Shown one piece after another: positions 16,188-28,172 of a DNA stretch of 64,000 nt (positions within the stretch are counted from its first letter, which is position 1; the number at the start of each line of letters is the position of its first letter). The notes beneath the pieces are model-generated. The model did no database searches. It saw nothing but the letters and a program-made list of their open reading frames with translations, and had not been told where the DNA came from. Position numbers and translations under genes: made by a program. This DNA comes from Daucus carota subsp. sativus (Eukaryota; Streptophyta; Magnoliopsida; Apiales; Apiaceae): NCBI RefSeq assembly GCF_001625215.2, contig NC_030384.2, forward strand, positions 39,714,390-39,778,389. The letters are read 5' to 3'.

Positions 16188-16695
16188 TGGGGCAGTTGAG
16201 GTTGACCCAGATCAAGATTTCGAGAGCTGTGAAATGGGTTTTTGTGGTTTTGGTGATTGATGAGGACTGAGGATTAGGAGATGAATCTGTGTGTGTTAGT
16301 GTGTGAATGTTTGAAAAGGTTTGAAATTTGGGGAAGCTGTTAGTAGCCAAATTATTCAAAGAAAATGATTATAAAAAAAAATGCCACGGTGCCAACTGCC
16401 AACTGCCAACCTGGAAATAAAATCAGTTTGCACAACTCTACTGTGTAATTATATATTATTTGCAGGGCTATAAATGAATTTATATATTACAATCTTTATA
16501 TGAAAAGAATAGAATTATAAGATTAATTTTTTTTAAAAAAATAATAATTTTAACTATGTAACTGAAAATTTCAGATGCTAAAAGGTTGAACAGAAATAAA
16601 TAAAATATCATATTTAATTATTTAGATAAAGGCGATATCTATTTAGAAATAGAGATAGAAGTGATCTTATAATATTTGTATGATTAAAAGATTAA
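16188..16695. promoter_or_regulatory. Upstream region of the receptor kinase
   Basis: This is the 5' side of the minus-strand kinase gene and should hold its leader and promoter. It contains a short triplicated GCCAACT motif near 16388-16410. I see no TATA box I would defend and no open frame with coding character. Confidence 0.4.
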
Positions 16696-17112
16696 GAGCA
16701 TCTCCAATGGCGTTTGCTATAATCGTTGGTTAAATTGGATCTGTAAGACATTATGTAAAATTTGCTGAATCTGTAAGACATTGTGCTTCAATGATATTGA
16801 CTATATTAGTTGACTATAATTTAAAAATAGTATGTTATTAATATTTAGATTGTTATAAATAGAATATATCAGTTTAATATGGTAATAAATAATATGTAAT
16901 CAGCGGAAAGAAGGAAAATAAATTGCGGGAGATGACGTGGAATTCACTACAGATCTGTAGTGGTTCGACAAATATAGTCATCCATAACTATAATTATACA
17001 CAAGGGCTTGTTATGGTTGGAGTGATGTTTTTTCTGGATATTGGCTATAAATTTTAATTTTGGTATGCCACCTAGACTTTTAGCCAAAGATTTCTCATGA
17101 TTGGAGATGCTC
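16696..17112. mobile_element. Tourist-type (PIF/Harbinger) MITE
   Basis: The element starts GAGCATCTCCAATGG and ends with the inverse GGAGATGCTC, and it is flanked by TAA on both sides (16693-16695 and 17113-17115). The 3-bp TAA/TTA duplication and the GAGCATCTCC ends are typical of PIF/Harbinger derivatives. It is 417 bp long with no coding frame. It belongs with the similar copies at 18952, 43653, 43746 and 45094 and with the coding-relic copy at 37516. Confidence 0.85.
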
Positions 17113-17412
17113 TAAGCGAATGGAATTTAAATATTAGAGATACTAATATATTATTTCTCGTATGATTTGCTTGGTTGAGCAGTTGAGTGTACATCTAATT
17201 TAAATTATTAACATACTTGATACTTTTATTTTTAAATAATTGATTTAGTTTCACTAATGATTTTCATTCATTTAATTGACTTAAAATCAGAAGTCAGCTT
17301 TATAAATCACAAACTAGCTATAAGTCGGAAGTCGGCTAAAAATTAGAGATAAATCACAAACTAACTATAAGTTAGAAGTCGGCTTAAAGTGAGAAATAAG
17401 TCACAAACTAAC

Positions 17413-17488
17413 TTTATCAAAAATTGACTTAAAATCAGAAGTTAGTTTACTTTATCAAAAATTGACTTAAAATCAGAAGTTAGTTTAC
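17413..17488. repeat. 38-bp tandem duplication
   Basis: The unit TTTATCAAAAATTGACTTAA plus 18 more bases occurs twice in direct succession (17413-17450 and 17451-17488) without visible differences, which suggests a recent slippage event. It lies in a broader 17270-17640 stretch with degenerate AAATCAGAAGT and CACAAACTA repeats. Confidence 0.85.
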
Positions 17489-18951
17489 GGTATTTTTTTC
17501 ACTGATTTTATTTTTGATATAAATTACTCATAAGTTATAAGTTACTCATAAATCATTTTTATTTTTATTATCACATTTTTAATAACCATTAATTCATTAA
17601 TTCATTAATAAGTCTCTGGCAAAAAAAAATATAAATTACTAATAAGTCAAAATTACTCGGAACTCAAACAACTCAGACATCACAATCTATCATATAAGTA
17701 CTGAGTCATAAACTCAATCACACTCATAGTTTAGTTGAGAACTTTTCCCAGCAAAATAATCTTTCTGTTATCGAGGAAACAAGAAACAACGTAAATATGT
17801 AATTGTGTGGTGGCTCATGTAATAGCTCTTACAATATACATTCAAAAATACAGTAAAATGTTACTCCAAAAGCTAAAATTGTGTTCATATAAATTCCTCA
17901 TTAACAAGAAACATACAGGCTTTTCTACTTTTGAATGGTACATTATTCCGAGTGTTTTAACATACATTGGAACCTCCACACGTTCCTAAATAATTCACAG
18001 AATCGACAAGCAATGAATGTTACTTCAAACTACCATTCATTGTTGGTTTTATGTTCTACTAGAATTACATAACAGGATTTTCACAACTTATTCAGCAACA
18101 TAATCACATACTCTATATAGTAAGATCAAGACCAGCAAGCCTCATTTCCCAATGCCCCTGCAGGACAAGAAAAACACCTGAAGAGCTGAAAAGTCGAACA
18201 AATAAACAGAACAAGAGACAAACACTAGGATAAGCCGTGATAAAGCCTGTATCTGGAGAGAGGACAAAACAAACAAAAGAGATGAACATAAGGATAAGCC
18301 ATGGTGTAGAGATTGTATCCAGAGAGAGGGCCTTCATTTTACAAACAGGGTTTATAAATACCACTAACACAACACATATATAATGTCAGGATGGTAAAGC
18401 TTCAAGACTATCTAATGAATTTTTCTATGTTCAACTAGAGTTAGGATACTAACAATCTCAGTCACTGTGATCCCTTGATGAGAAGTTGTAAGAGAGAAAT
18501 AACTTCCCTTTTCTAGTTATTATGAGCCAAGGGGCAAAAATGATATACAAAAGGCAGGAAATTATTTCAAAGTTATAGTGCAGACCAATAAATCAAAATT
18601 AAATTTGACCTTTACATCCAAATCCTCCCAATTTGGGTAAAAAAGCAGGCAGCTTCCCACCTATATTTCCACCGATTTCTTTTCGCTCGAGATTCACATT
18701 TTAGGAGGAAGAGGTTTAATTTTGTTTTTTATGTTAACTTTTTTTCCCACCATTCATAAAACTCACAATCAATGGGTTAACCTCGTTTAGCTTCCTTGGC
18801 GGTTATTTAGTTATGTAACACAATCCTATAAAAAATATTTAAGCAAGGATCCAACCACCATATCACATTCATGAATATCATCTACAATCAGATACAATGC
18901 AGAGCTTTCATTAAATAGGCTAGCAACACACAGATGTATCCTGTATCCTAA
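17489..18951. other. Intergenic DNA, no gene seen
   Basis: AT-rich sequence with several short chance frames. A partial internal repeat occurs near 18180-18330, where the text around GGATAAGCC and AGAGAGGACA is found twice. I cannot support any gene. Confidence 0.45.
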
Positions 18952-19257
18952 GAGCATCTCCAAGGGTTATAAGTAAAATGGTTGGCTAAGATGATTATGT
19001 AGAATTTTAGCCTAGGGGAACCATATACACTCCAGTGGGGTTACTTTAAGTCTATAATTATAATAACGTATAATTATACCTAAAGAGTTTATTGGTTCGA
19101 CATATATAGCCAATAAAATATGAGCGCCTATATTTCTTTGCTAAGGAATAAAAGGTTAGAGTGTAAAACATGGTCTAAATTCTAAAAAGTGACACCTAGA
19201 TGCCATAAGATGCCACCTTTATTTTTAACTAAGCGTTTTCTACTTTCGGAGATGCTC
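18952..19257. mobile_element. Tourist-type MITE
   Basis: The left end GAGCATCTCCAAGGG and the right end GGAGATGCTC are inverted copies. The flanks are TAA on the left and CAA on the right, so the 3-bp target duplication is nearly intact. It is about 306 bp long, non-coding, and resembles the element at 16696-17112 in its ends and in the internal GTTGGCTAA motif. Confidence 0.75.
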
Positions 19258-19419
19258 CAAGTGCGTGTATATTTAATCATACTTCAGTGAACTGTCAACC
19301 AAAGTTTGCAAACTGAAAAAACAATAGATGTTAAACACAAGGTACACTATGTAAAATACTTGAGATCTAACCAAAACACACTTGAGCTCATTTAAAAAAA
19401 AAAAAAAAAAAAAAAACTT

Positions 19420-19817
19420 GAGCAAGTCCAATAGGTTACCTAAATGAGCTCCTAAACTCATATTTATTTAGGTAATGTATCAAAAAAGAGGCACTCCAAC
19501 ACTATCCTAGTGGTTACCTAAATCACTAGCACATTCTCCAATCTTCTAGCGATTACCTATTTTTAGGTCACCCCTAGCAATTACCTATTTAATATTTATG
19601 AATAAAAAATTCATCTCTCTCCTTTCTTCATCTTTTCCCTCCTTGCCCCCCTTCTCTCTCTCAAATTTATTATTAAAATAATGATAGGGGAACAAATATA
19701 GGGATTGCTATTGGAGTTGACACTAAACGTAGATTGCTTAAATCACTAAGACTCACTAGGATCCATTATTTTATATTATTTATAAGTAATGAGATAGGTA
19801 ACCTATTGGACTTGCTC
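19420..19817. mobile_element. MITE with GAGCAAGTCC ends
   Basis: The left end GAGCAAGTCCAATAGGTTAC and the right end GTAACCTATTGGACTTGCTC are perfect inverted repeats of 20 bp. The 398-bp interior is AT- and pyrimidine-rich and contains no coding frame. A 23-base A run directly precedes the left end. I could not find a clean target duplication. It is probably a PIF/Harbinger-type MITE of another subfamily. Confidence 0.8.
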
Positions 19818-20871
19818 ACCACAGACTTCAAATCAGAGTATATTTTAGTTTAGCTAGGACTTCCCTTCCTCCCCAACTGTCCTTGCTCCCTTCCACATAT
19901 ATCTATAGAACTTCAATAAGTTGCACAGGAAATACATTACATGAAGCACTTAAGTCTAATAAGAGATGTATTCACATCACGCATACACAAAACAAAGAGT
20001 TGATACTGAACTAAACTTAGTCACTCTGTTAACACTTGCTGACATAGATACTAAGATGTCTTGCTGAGTCGTGGAAATAAAAGAAAAGAAGCCAAAGGTT
20101 TTCTCGTAAAATATTTTTAGCCTAGATCGAGAAGCGAGAACTTTTGCAGATCAGGTTGTTCTCACTTGTAGGCTGCAACCATCTTAAACCTAGCAGATAA
20201 AATAGCTAAAACCCCGAGATTTCAGCATAACGGGTACACCTAACCTTACTTATATGTATTTCATCCTCAAACCACTAATCAAGGAACATATAATTTTCAT
20301 GTAACATTTAACAAAACATCAGATTACTAGTTAACCTGCCTCACTATCCAACCAAATCCTAATCACTAGTAGGCCATAGCAGAACTACCACCAAACCTGC
20401 ATTCTATCCAAAAGTTGAAATAACAGAAATGCCGTAAGCAACTTTATCAGACCAATCTGTTCACCTTCATCAGAAACACATTTTCATAAAATAAACACAA
20501 TAGATAAACAGAACTCGCGAAAGCAGAGCACTACAAGTAAGCATCTAAAAAACCATCTACACATAAACCCCATAACATAATTAACCCTATAAACAGGACA
20601 AATGATACACAGACAAAACCTAAGATCCAAATTCATAACATAACAAGCTCTGATCAACAAATTAAGCAAAAGGGGGTCCTTTCTCATCTCAAATCAAACA
20701 AAGAACAAAATATTCATAATTTCTATTATATCAAACCCTAAAAATCAAATTAAACGAAAGGGGTTCTTGATTATCTCAAATTAAACATAAACCAGCACAA
20801 AGATTCAAACTTTAAAACATAACAAACCCTCAAACTAAATCAAACAAAGAGGGTTTCATCCTTACACCAAA
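19818..20871. other. Downstream region of the BAP31-like gene
   Basis: This lies 3' of the minus-strand BAP31-like gene and probably includes its 3' UTR at the right-hand end (about 20700-20871). Several pyrimidine-rich, intron-like stretches occur when it is read on the minus strand. No other gene can be supported. Confidence 0.4.
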
Positions 20872-21261
20872 TCACTCCTGATTCTTCAACTTCTGCACCC
20901 TCTTCTCCAACAAATCAATTTTCACCACAAGTGAAGTAACAGAGTAAAGAAGCCAGTAAAACACCACAGCAGCAGCAATCAAAAGGGCATTCCTCTGGCT
21001 CTTCATAATAGACTTCTGATGGCGCAGATGCTCAGAGGGAGAACAAGTGTGGCCTTCACAATTGGGTCGGTTCTCATATTTCCAGTAAATATCCATAAGC
21101 AGGAATAAACAAAAGGGGATTACAGATAATAATGGTTTCAGAAGGTTCTGAGTGACGGAGATTAAGCCTTTGCGAAGTGGGTTTATTGGGATTGTGAGTA
21201 AGATTAGCATCACTGCTTCGGCTGCAGCTGTGTAGCCCAGAAGTACCCATTCTAGTGCCAT
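20872..21261 (-). CDS. BAP31-like endoplasmic reticulum membrane protein (129 aa)
   Basis: This is an intronless frame of 129 residues, close to the usual size of the short plant BAP31-like proteins. Three hydrophobic segments are visible: about residues 5-26 (VLLGYTAAAEAVMLILLTI), 42-58 (LLSVIPFCLFLLMD) and 92-112 (ALLIAAAVVFYWLLYSVTSL). A charged helical tail (KIDLLEKRVQKLKNQE) looks like a short coiled coil. The layout matches the N-terminal membrane region of B-cell receptor-associated protein 31, an ER protein that acts in export and quality control of membrane proteins in animals. The plant forms lack the long cytosolic death-effector tail. The first ATG is in a good position for a plant start, with purine-rich leader sequence upstream. 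Exact partners in plants cannot be read from the sequence. Confidence 0.85.
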   Translation of the reverse strand: MALEWVLLGYTAAAEAVMLILLTIPINPLRKGLISVTQNLLKPLLSVIPFCLFLLMDIYWKYENRPNCEGHTCSPSEHLRHQKSIMKSQRNALLIAAAVVFYWLLYSVTSLVVKIDLLEKRVQKLKNQE

Positions 21262-21387
21262 TCTTCTGGATCTTGGTTTCTTTCGGGGGAAGAAAAGTAG
21301 GTGTGGTTTTAAAGAGAGAGAGATATTTTTGTGTACGCGTCGTTTGATTCTAATTCCTGTCTAGCATGGGTGTATTTATACTATAAA

Positions 21388-22880
21388 CTAGTTGAAAAAC
21401 CGCGCGTTGCGGCGGCCTATAAAAATTATATTAATAATTTAATATTAATATTTGTAGAATAAAATAATTTTGTGGCTGTCTATAAAAAAATATATTAATA
21501 TTTCAAAGTTAACATTTGTAGGATAAAATAAATTTATATTATAAAAATCTAGTTGTAAAACCAATACTAATATATAAAATTGCAAAATTGGACTATAATT
21601 CAAGGTGAAAAAATGAAAATAAATTCATATGCGTAATTAACAATTTAAAGTATAGCGAATCTTAATTTTTTTTAAAGTAATTATTTTCTTACATTGTTAC
21701 CTTCTTCCAATTTTTTTGGATTGATTGTACACAAAAACATCTAACTTAAATATGTGAGATAGCGGTCTATAACTACCCTATTAAAAGTTACTTGAACAGA
21801 GCAAACAGATAATGCATCAATAATTTTTTCCTGTAAACAAATTAAATCATATAAAAACTAATAACAACAAACATGTTCGATGAACAAAACAAATATTATA
21901 AAATAATAACCAACAAACACATATCACTAATATTTATTTTGTTGATATCAACCATCAATATCATGTCAAAACTATATTCTTTTCCCGTGTTTGGATTTGT
22001 CGACTCCAATATGACGATCTATAACTACCTTTGCTTGCAACAACTTTTGTTTTTTTAATACTGTATAAACAGCCTTCACTTATCGTTACAGAAGAACGGC
22101 ATCTCCGAGTTAGAAATCGAGCAAGAGAAAGATAATTATAATTTTTGATATTTTTCATCCAAAATTTTTAAAAAATTAGAAAAATAGATGCCGAGTTAGA
22201 AATCGAGCAAGAGAAAGATAGTTCTAATTTTTGATATTTTTCATCCAAAAATTTTAAAAAATTAGAAAAATAGAACGGAGCGATGTGAGAGGCGCCCCAC
22301 CTACACGCCCCTCGCTTCTCCTTACCAGAAAGAGGTATGTTTGTGGTACTGGGAGAGGAGGTTGTGTTTAGATGATTCAAAACTCTACGTTCTATACGGG
22401 TATTTATAGGTGCAGATAGACTTGTTTGCTACTCTTTATCATAATTAAATAATCTGAACAAAATCAGATTAAAATTTTCAAGTTACCATATTCCATAAAT
22501 AATCTGTCTTTCCCATAATTAAATAATCTGAAACAAAATCAGATTAAAACTTTCAAGCTATAATATTCCATAAATAATCTGAAACAAAATCAGATTCTGA
22601 AACTTACTTCTAATATACCCGAAACTAAAAAAGGTAGTTCTAATTTTTGATATTTTTCACCCGAAAATTTCAGAAACTTTCAAGATATTATATTCCATAA
22701 ATAATCTGAAACAAAATCAGATTCTGAAACTTGCTTCTAATATACCCGAAACTAAAAAAGGTAGTTCTAAATTTTGATATTTTTCATCCGAAAATTCCAG
22801 AAAATTACAAAAATAGAACAGAGCGATGTGAGAGGCGCCACCTAGACGCCCCTCGCTTCTCCTTTATATAAGTATATTGA
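21388..22880 (-). mobile_element. Non-autonomous Helitron (copy 1)
   Basis: Read on the minus strand, the element begins with TCAATATACTTATATAAAGG and ends with a GC hairpin (CCGCCGCAACGCGCGG), a short spacer and CTAG. The flanking bases are A on the 5' side and T on the 3' side, as expected for Helitron insertion between A and T without target duplication. It is 1493 bp and contains internal duplications, such as AGTTAGAAATCGAGCAAGAG near 22105 and 22194 and AGCGATGTGAGAGGCG near 22280 and 22824. No Rep/helicase frame is present. Copy 2 lies at 41993-43276 in the opposite orientation. Its right-hand end is about 120 bp from the start codon of the BAP31-like gene. Confidence 0.85.
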
Positions 22881-24333
22881 TTTATACTTACCGATTAAGC
22901 ACTCCATTTTGGACCCTAGCAATCTAGGATCAACTTTAACACGTTATTTGTGGTGTTTTTTCCTAAAGTTTATATCACGTTATTAGTGGTTTGTAAATTT
23001 ACAAGTTAAAACCAAGATTACTTGAGCATCTCCGGTGGGGAATTAGAAAAAGAGAGGATTCTAGCCACCTCTGATTATGAGCTAAAATTATTATACATAT
23101 ATTACCGAGTGTTTTTCCGGTATATATTATTAAATACAAATTTAAATGCCAACTAATATTTTTTAAAGTATGAGAAGGTTTGTGAGTTTTGAAAATAGAT
23201 TGCGAGATGAGTCTTGGCAAGACTTAGAATGGGATAGGCCCTAATGAGGAGATGGCGGGATAAAAATTGACTCTTGAGTCATTCTGGGTTCCATCTGAAA
23301 TCGTTATGAGCTTTCCATCTAAAGTAGTAGTGAGGTTTTAGTGGGCTCGATGTGGATTGGACGAGGCGGACTGGCTCCAAACGGTGTTGACATCTTGGAG
23401 CAAGGTCATATAGACCTAATTTTTTGAATTCGTATTTAAAATTGGTATTTATTTATATTCGATAATTAGCGCATAAATTATAAATAAAAATTTAGAGATT
23501 GTGTTAATAAAATAAATTTTAAAATACATTTTCCTTTTGTATAATTTAAGTTTGGCTGTATTAGTCAAAAAAGAATTTAAATCAATATTCATTATAGTAA
23601 AGATTCTGTCGGTCAAAAGTTCTGACTTGAGTTCAATCCGTTCTGAATTCTATAATTATAAAAGAAATTTAAATGTAAATTTTGATCAACCTAACCCAAT
23701 CCATTACTATATGCAAGGAAACAAAACCAATACAACATATTAAAAAGTCATTCTAAATTCACATTTGTCATTTTGATAGTCTTAAACCATGTCATAGAAC
23801 AGTGGCTACTACTTACAATTATTTCGAACCGTAAAAGATTATTTCAAACTGTAAACGAGAAGGGAATCAATCTCCCTCACTTCATCTAAGCTTTCAGATC
23901 AGAACACCTTTCCAGCTTATGTCCACAATCTCCTTCTCCTAGCAAAATATAATCAAGATATTGAGGATGCACTACACATATGAACCAAAGCCGATTGATA
24001 ACAAATTACAAATCTGACAAAAATATTATTAATAAGTATAATTGGATAGAGCTTGAACACATGAAAATATATATGACTACCATTCAGCTAAACACCTTGG
24101 ACAAAATATAGAATATTAGTTCTCCCAAACTGCATTTCCTTTCAGTATTCTAGTAACTAAATTGATTAATTTTTGACTGAAAAATTAAAAATATTTAATT
24201 ATCATTTCAAAAGAATAGAAAGTTATATTTTGAAAATAGACTGGATATATATTTTCTTTTATTTTTTCAATTATATAATGCAAAATAAATTTCAATCGAA
24301 ATATAATTAACTTAACAGGCTAAAAACCAGAAG
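22881..24333. other. Intergenic DNA with a lone MITE end
   Basis: A GAGCATCTCCGG text near 23022 looks like a single Tourist end with no partner in reach. The rest is AT-rich with no coding support on either strand. The right-hand edge should contain the 3' UTR of the plasmodesmal protein gene on the minus strand. Confidence 0.4.
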
Positions 24334-25382
24334 CTACATGTATTGCAGGATTGAGGAAGCATTATAATTTTTGAACCAGAGAGAGGACATACCGGCATTG
24401 CCTCCCAACACCCTTCCCAGGAAAGTTAGGAAGATTACGAGGAGAACCACCCCAGCTAATATTCCAATTATTATCGCAAATGTTTGCTCACCTTCCGAAT
24501 GATCTTCATCAGAATTCCCGGATTCGGCTTGATTAGAATTCCCTGAATCATTAATTTCTACGTCCACATATTGTATATCAGTAGTCGAAATGATACGTAA
24601 AAGAATTTTTATAAATTTAATGTCATTCGTAACAATATAATGTGGCAGAAGTTACCCTGGTCAGGTTTAAAAGCATGATCTCCAGTTGTAGATGAATACT
24701 TGGCGTAACACTTGGCCAAAAACATTTCTCCAGAAACTGCACCCTCACAATCACTTTTCAGCCGTCCGATCGCCTCCATCACGCAATCTTGGCACTCACT
24801 CGCACTCAAATCCTCCACACACTGACTCATCCCCTGCGTGTTCCCGGACCCACCCACCCTATACGATCCGGTGGCCCCACCTACACTCGCCAGAACCGCA
24901 TCTCGACCGTCCATTAAATTAGCATCATATCCAACCGACGACGCACATTTCTTCATCACCAAACTCTTGTCTTGCACACCGATAAAGGTGGTGTTATCGT
25001 ACTTGACGAAACACCCGTCTAGCTGTGCAGCCCCGCCGCATGTTTGTGGGCAGAGGGAACCGAGTTGACTCACTGAGTGGGCCACACAGGTGGCGCAGTC
25101 GGGCTGGGCCAGGTCACCTCTGCACTGGAAGAGGCCGGAGACTACGTCCTGTGGGCTTGGGCCTGTGATGGTGTATTTGTTGTAGGATGAGGATGTGGCT
25201 GAGCTGGCCAGGGAGGTGAGGAGTGAGTCGAGATTTGACTCGTAAGGGGAGCCCGGAGTGTACTTTATCTTGGAGCAACCACCGTAGATTACAGTGTCTG
25301 AAGTGGAATGTGTAACGTCGAGGAAAGGTGACAGTGTAATTATGAGGACGGTGATTATATTATGGAGTGTTGAACGGGCCAT
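24334..25382 (-). CDS. Plasmodesmata-located / cysteine-rich repeat secretory protein (two DUF26 domains)
   Basis: Exon 1 is 25382-24656 and exon 2 is 24557-24334, joined through a GAA codon, giving 316 aa. A signal peptide covers about residues 1-26. Two DUF26/Gnk2 domains follow, each with the C-x8-C-x2-C signature: C87/C96/C99 (CRGDLAQPDCATC) and C188/C197/C200 (CVEDLSASECQDC). After an acidic linker comes one transmembrane helix (IIIGILAGVVLLVIFLTFLG) and a short cytosolic tail. Two ectodomain DUF26 units, one TM and no kinase define the PDLP class, which sits at plasmodesmata and helps regulate cell-to-cell movement via callose. The tail is uncertain: a GTATGT donor at 24393 could splice to a short third exon instead of reading to the stop at 24334. 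A CA-repeat lies directly before the start codon. Confidence 0.9.
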
Positions 25383-25472
25383 TTATATGTGTGTGTGTGT
25401 GTGTTTTTGTCAGTGTATTTACAGAGTGAAAGAAGGGAGAGAGATGTTATGTTCTTATGGAATGTGTGTAAA

Positions 25473-25481
25473 ATATATACA
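25473..25481 (-). promoter_or_regulatory. Possible TATA box of the PDLP-like gene
   Basis: On the minus strand the text GTATATATTTT lies about 95 bp before the start codon, a fitting distance for a TATA box with a short leader. The call rests on motif and spacing only. Confidence 0.4.
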
Positions 25482-25499
25482 CTTACATAAATTTTCTTG

Positions 25500-27392
25500 T
25501 GTTACACAATAGTAGTATGTAGTTTGTATTGTATGTAGCCATTCCGGAATTCTATATATAATTTGCCCATTTGGTCCCAGAAGGCTACGTGAGTTTAAGT
25601 AGTATATATTGTTTGTTTTGCTGTCACTAATGCATTAGTAATATGATACTAATGCATTGTTATAATTTTAATCTTCTTAAGGATCTGTACTGTGAATTCT
25701 GTTGGAAGATGCGTACATGCAATGATGCACACACACGTACATATATATCCATTATGGGGTTTGTACCAAAATCTAGTACACAAAAGAAGTTTGTTCACTT
25801 TCCATAAGATGTAAGTGAGAATGTACTGTAATGCTTAGGAATTCTGACACAAAGCGAGTACTTTTGTTCGGTTTCTTAGTTTGTAAGCAGCCATGCCCAT
25901 ACGGACACTGAGAAGCCAGTTAATCAGCCCTAAAGAATTGCACCGTATAAACTGTAATATAAATCTTGCATTATATGGCTGAAGGTTTCTACATTATAAG
26001 CTTGAAACATGGTATGTTATAATTCCGTCGTAAAAAAGCGAAGTGTATGTATATGGTATATGGTATTTGGCGAAAGCATGCATTCATCATTGCTGGTCCA
26101 TGGATGTATAATAGAGCATAGTTGCAGATTTTGTCAAGTAGCTGATGAACATGACGACCATGTAGGATGCCCACGCCATTAAATAGAAGAAGACTTCACA
26201 AACTCTGTGAGCCTCCATCGTTGTCCTCTTCATTTAATGATTCTTTGTCTATTTCTTATCACACATGCTTACAGTATATATATTACCATATGTAACACCC
26301 GGTGGACTGTGGTAGTGATCACGAGAACGCACCACAAACATAATGCGATAGACATATATACATATTTGCAGTCTGATGGTTTAATTAAATAACCAATGGC
26401 TGTGGTAGTGAGAGGTGGAACTAATAGTGATAATCATCACTCCAAATAAACAGAAGCAAGCTCAGTAGGTCCTCAAGAACCTACTCAACTCGGATATTTA
26501 ACATAAATATGCGTTGTTTGTATGTTAAGAGCTAGCTCACCAAATATTTTAGGTTTTCTTTTGACAAATATAAGTCTAACAAAGATTTTTGCAAAAAAAT
26601 GGTATATATTTTTGTTGTAAAAATACAATTTTCAAATAAAAGATTGTAAAAAAATATTTTCTGACTTTGCACAAAAAAGAAAATTTTAAAAATAATGAGC
26701 GGAAGTATGTTTTTTAATCACTTTAAATTACGTATAAAAAATCAAAGTGACAACTAAAAAGGGACGGAGGGAGTATTTTGTAAATATATTAAAAAATTGA
26801 TAAAATTGTAAAAATAACACTTAAAATATTTAACAAATGCCCAATATTTTAAAATCCCCTAAATATTAAACAAGGTCACATGAAAATCCCATAATATAAC
26901 TAGAAGGAAGTTAACATAAAGATGATGTAATAAATCATTTTGAAATTATAGAAAAGCGGAAGCAACAATGTATACTAACATGTTTCAAAAAAAAAAAAAC
27001 AGCAATGTATACTACTGTAACATTTACTCAAAAAAGAGTGTTTTTAATATGATCTAGTTTTTTTTTTTTGTGAAAGATTAATATGATGATCTAGTTATGA
27101 TCCAGTTTTAACGAAAATACTTATTGGCCCAACTTTATGTTTGTGAAGCCCAAATTTTGTTGGAAATAGATATCTGATCAGTCCATTAACAGCTGGTATT
27201 CGATTATCGGGGGCTCTGTTTTGAACGCACAATCTGTGTCTACCCAGTCACGTGGTTGCGAGATTTTAATAAATCAATCTCTTGCGAATTTCTAGCCTAA
27301 CCGTAAAATTGCAATTTCAAATCAATTCATTATATGTATTTCAATTTAGATTGAATTTATCAGTTTAGTAGATAATAAAAACTAAAGTATTA
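25500..27392. other. Intergenic DNA, no gene seen
   Basis: AT-rich sequence between the PDLP promoter and the next MITE. The text GGACGGAGGGAGTA near 26762 looks like one end of a Stowaway-type MITE, but the opposite end is not clear. The short frames here have no homology that I recognise. Confidence 0.4.
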
Positions 27393-27717
27393 GGTTGTGT
27401 TCACTTAGAGTTAATGAAATGGGGGGAGAATGTAATGAATTTTGTACTAAAAAATGGTGTTGATCAAAGAAAATATATACAATATTCATTCCTTCAACCA
27501 TTCTATTATTATTATTTTAACTAGAATTTTATCCCACATATTTCGGAAGAAATGCTCATTCCATCTCTATATCATATTTCTTAATTACAATCTTTATCAC
27601 AAAAAATTGAACTCATTCATATTTAGTCACTATCAGCTCATACTTTCTCCATAAAATTTATATATAATTTTTCATTCCATTCTACGATCATTCCATTCCA
27701 TCCGAGTGAACACAGCC
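27393..27717. mobile_element. Tourist-like MITE with TTA target duplication
   Basis: The left end GGTTGTGTTCACTTAGAG and the right end CCGAGTGAACACAGCC are inverted copies. TTA is found immediately outside both ends (27390-27392 and 27718-27720). The 325-bp interior is AT-rich and has no coding capacity. The 3-bp TTA duplication points to the PIF/Harbinger group, although the ends differ from the GAGCATCTCC family elsewhere in the window. Confidence 0.8.
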
Positions 27718-27773
27718 TTAGTGTAAAAATGTTAAACTCTAATATTAAGATACAAAGATAACATATAACTATC

Positions 27774-27975
27774 ACTCCCTCCATCCTAATTTAAATGATT
27801 CAAACTAAAATGATATATAAAAATATCTAAAATGATGATATGATCCACTCATATATTATATTGAAGTATTGAACTAATAAAATATATGTTTAACAATATT
27901 TTTAACTACTTTAACTTTATTGAATTAGTCTGAAAAATTCAAAATCTATATTCAACCTATTAAACGGAGTCGTTA
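27774..27975. mobile_element. Possible Stowaway-type MITE, poorly bounded
   Basis: The text CTCCCTCCATCCTAATTTAA matches the usual left end of Stowaway MITEs. A matching right end is weak (AAACGGAGTC near 27962), so the right edge is only a guess. Confidence 0.4.
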
Positions 27976-28172
27976 TTTTATTTTTTTGATAAAAAAGTCG
28001 ATGTATTTTTATGCTATGCTCCGAGAGGCACCTTGTAATATCGTTTTTCAGGATTGTATTAAAATAAGTGAAATTATCCAATATTAGAAAATGATATGTG
28101 ATCTCAAGAGATCATACGACGTCTTTGATGATTAGTAACAATAGTTTTTTAAACTCATCTGACCTTCAAATA

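Noticed and set aside
23022-23036. GAGCATCTCCGG text as a whole Tourist MITE
   Set aside because: No inverted partner or TTA duplication was found within a reasonable distance.
24692-25068. Plus-strand reading frames opposite the PDLP-like gene
   Set aside because: Shadow frames caused by the high GC content of the DUF26 exon.
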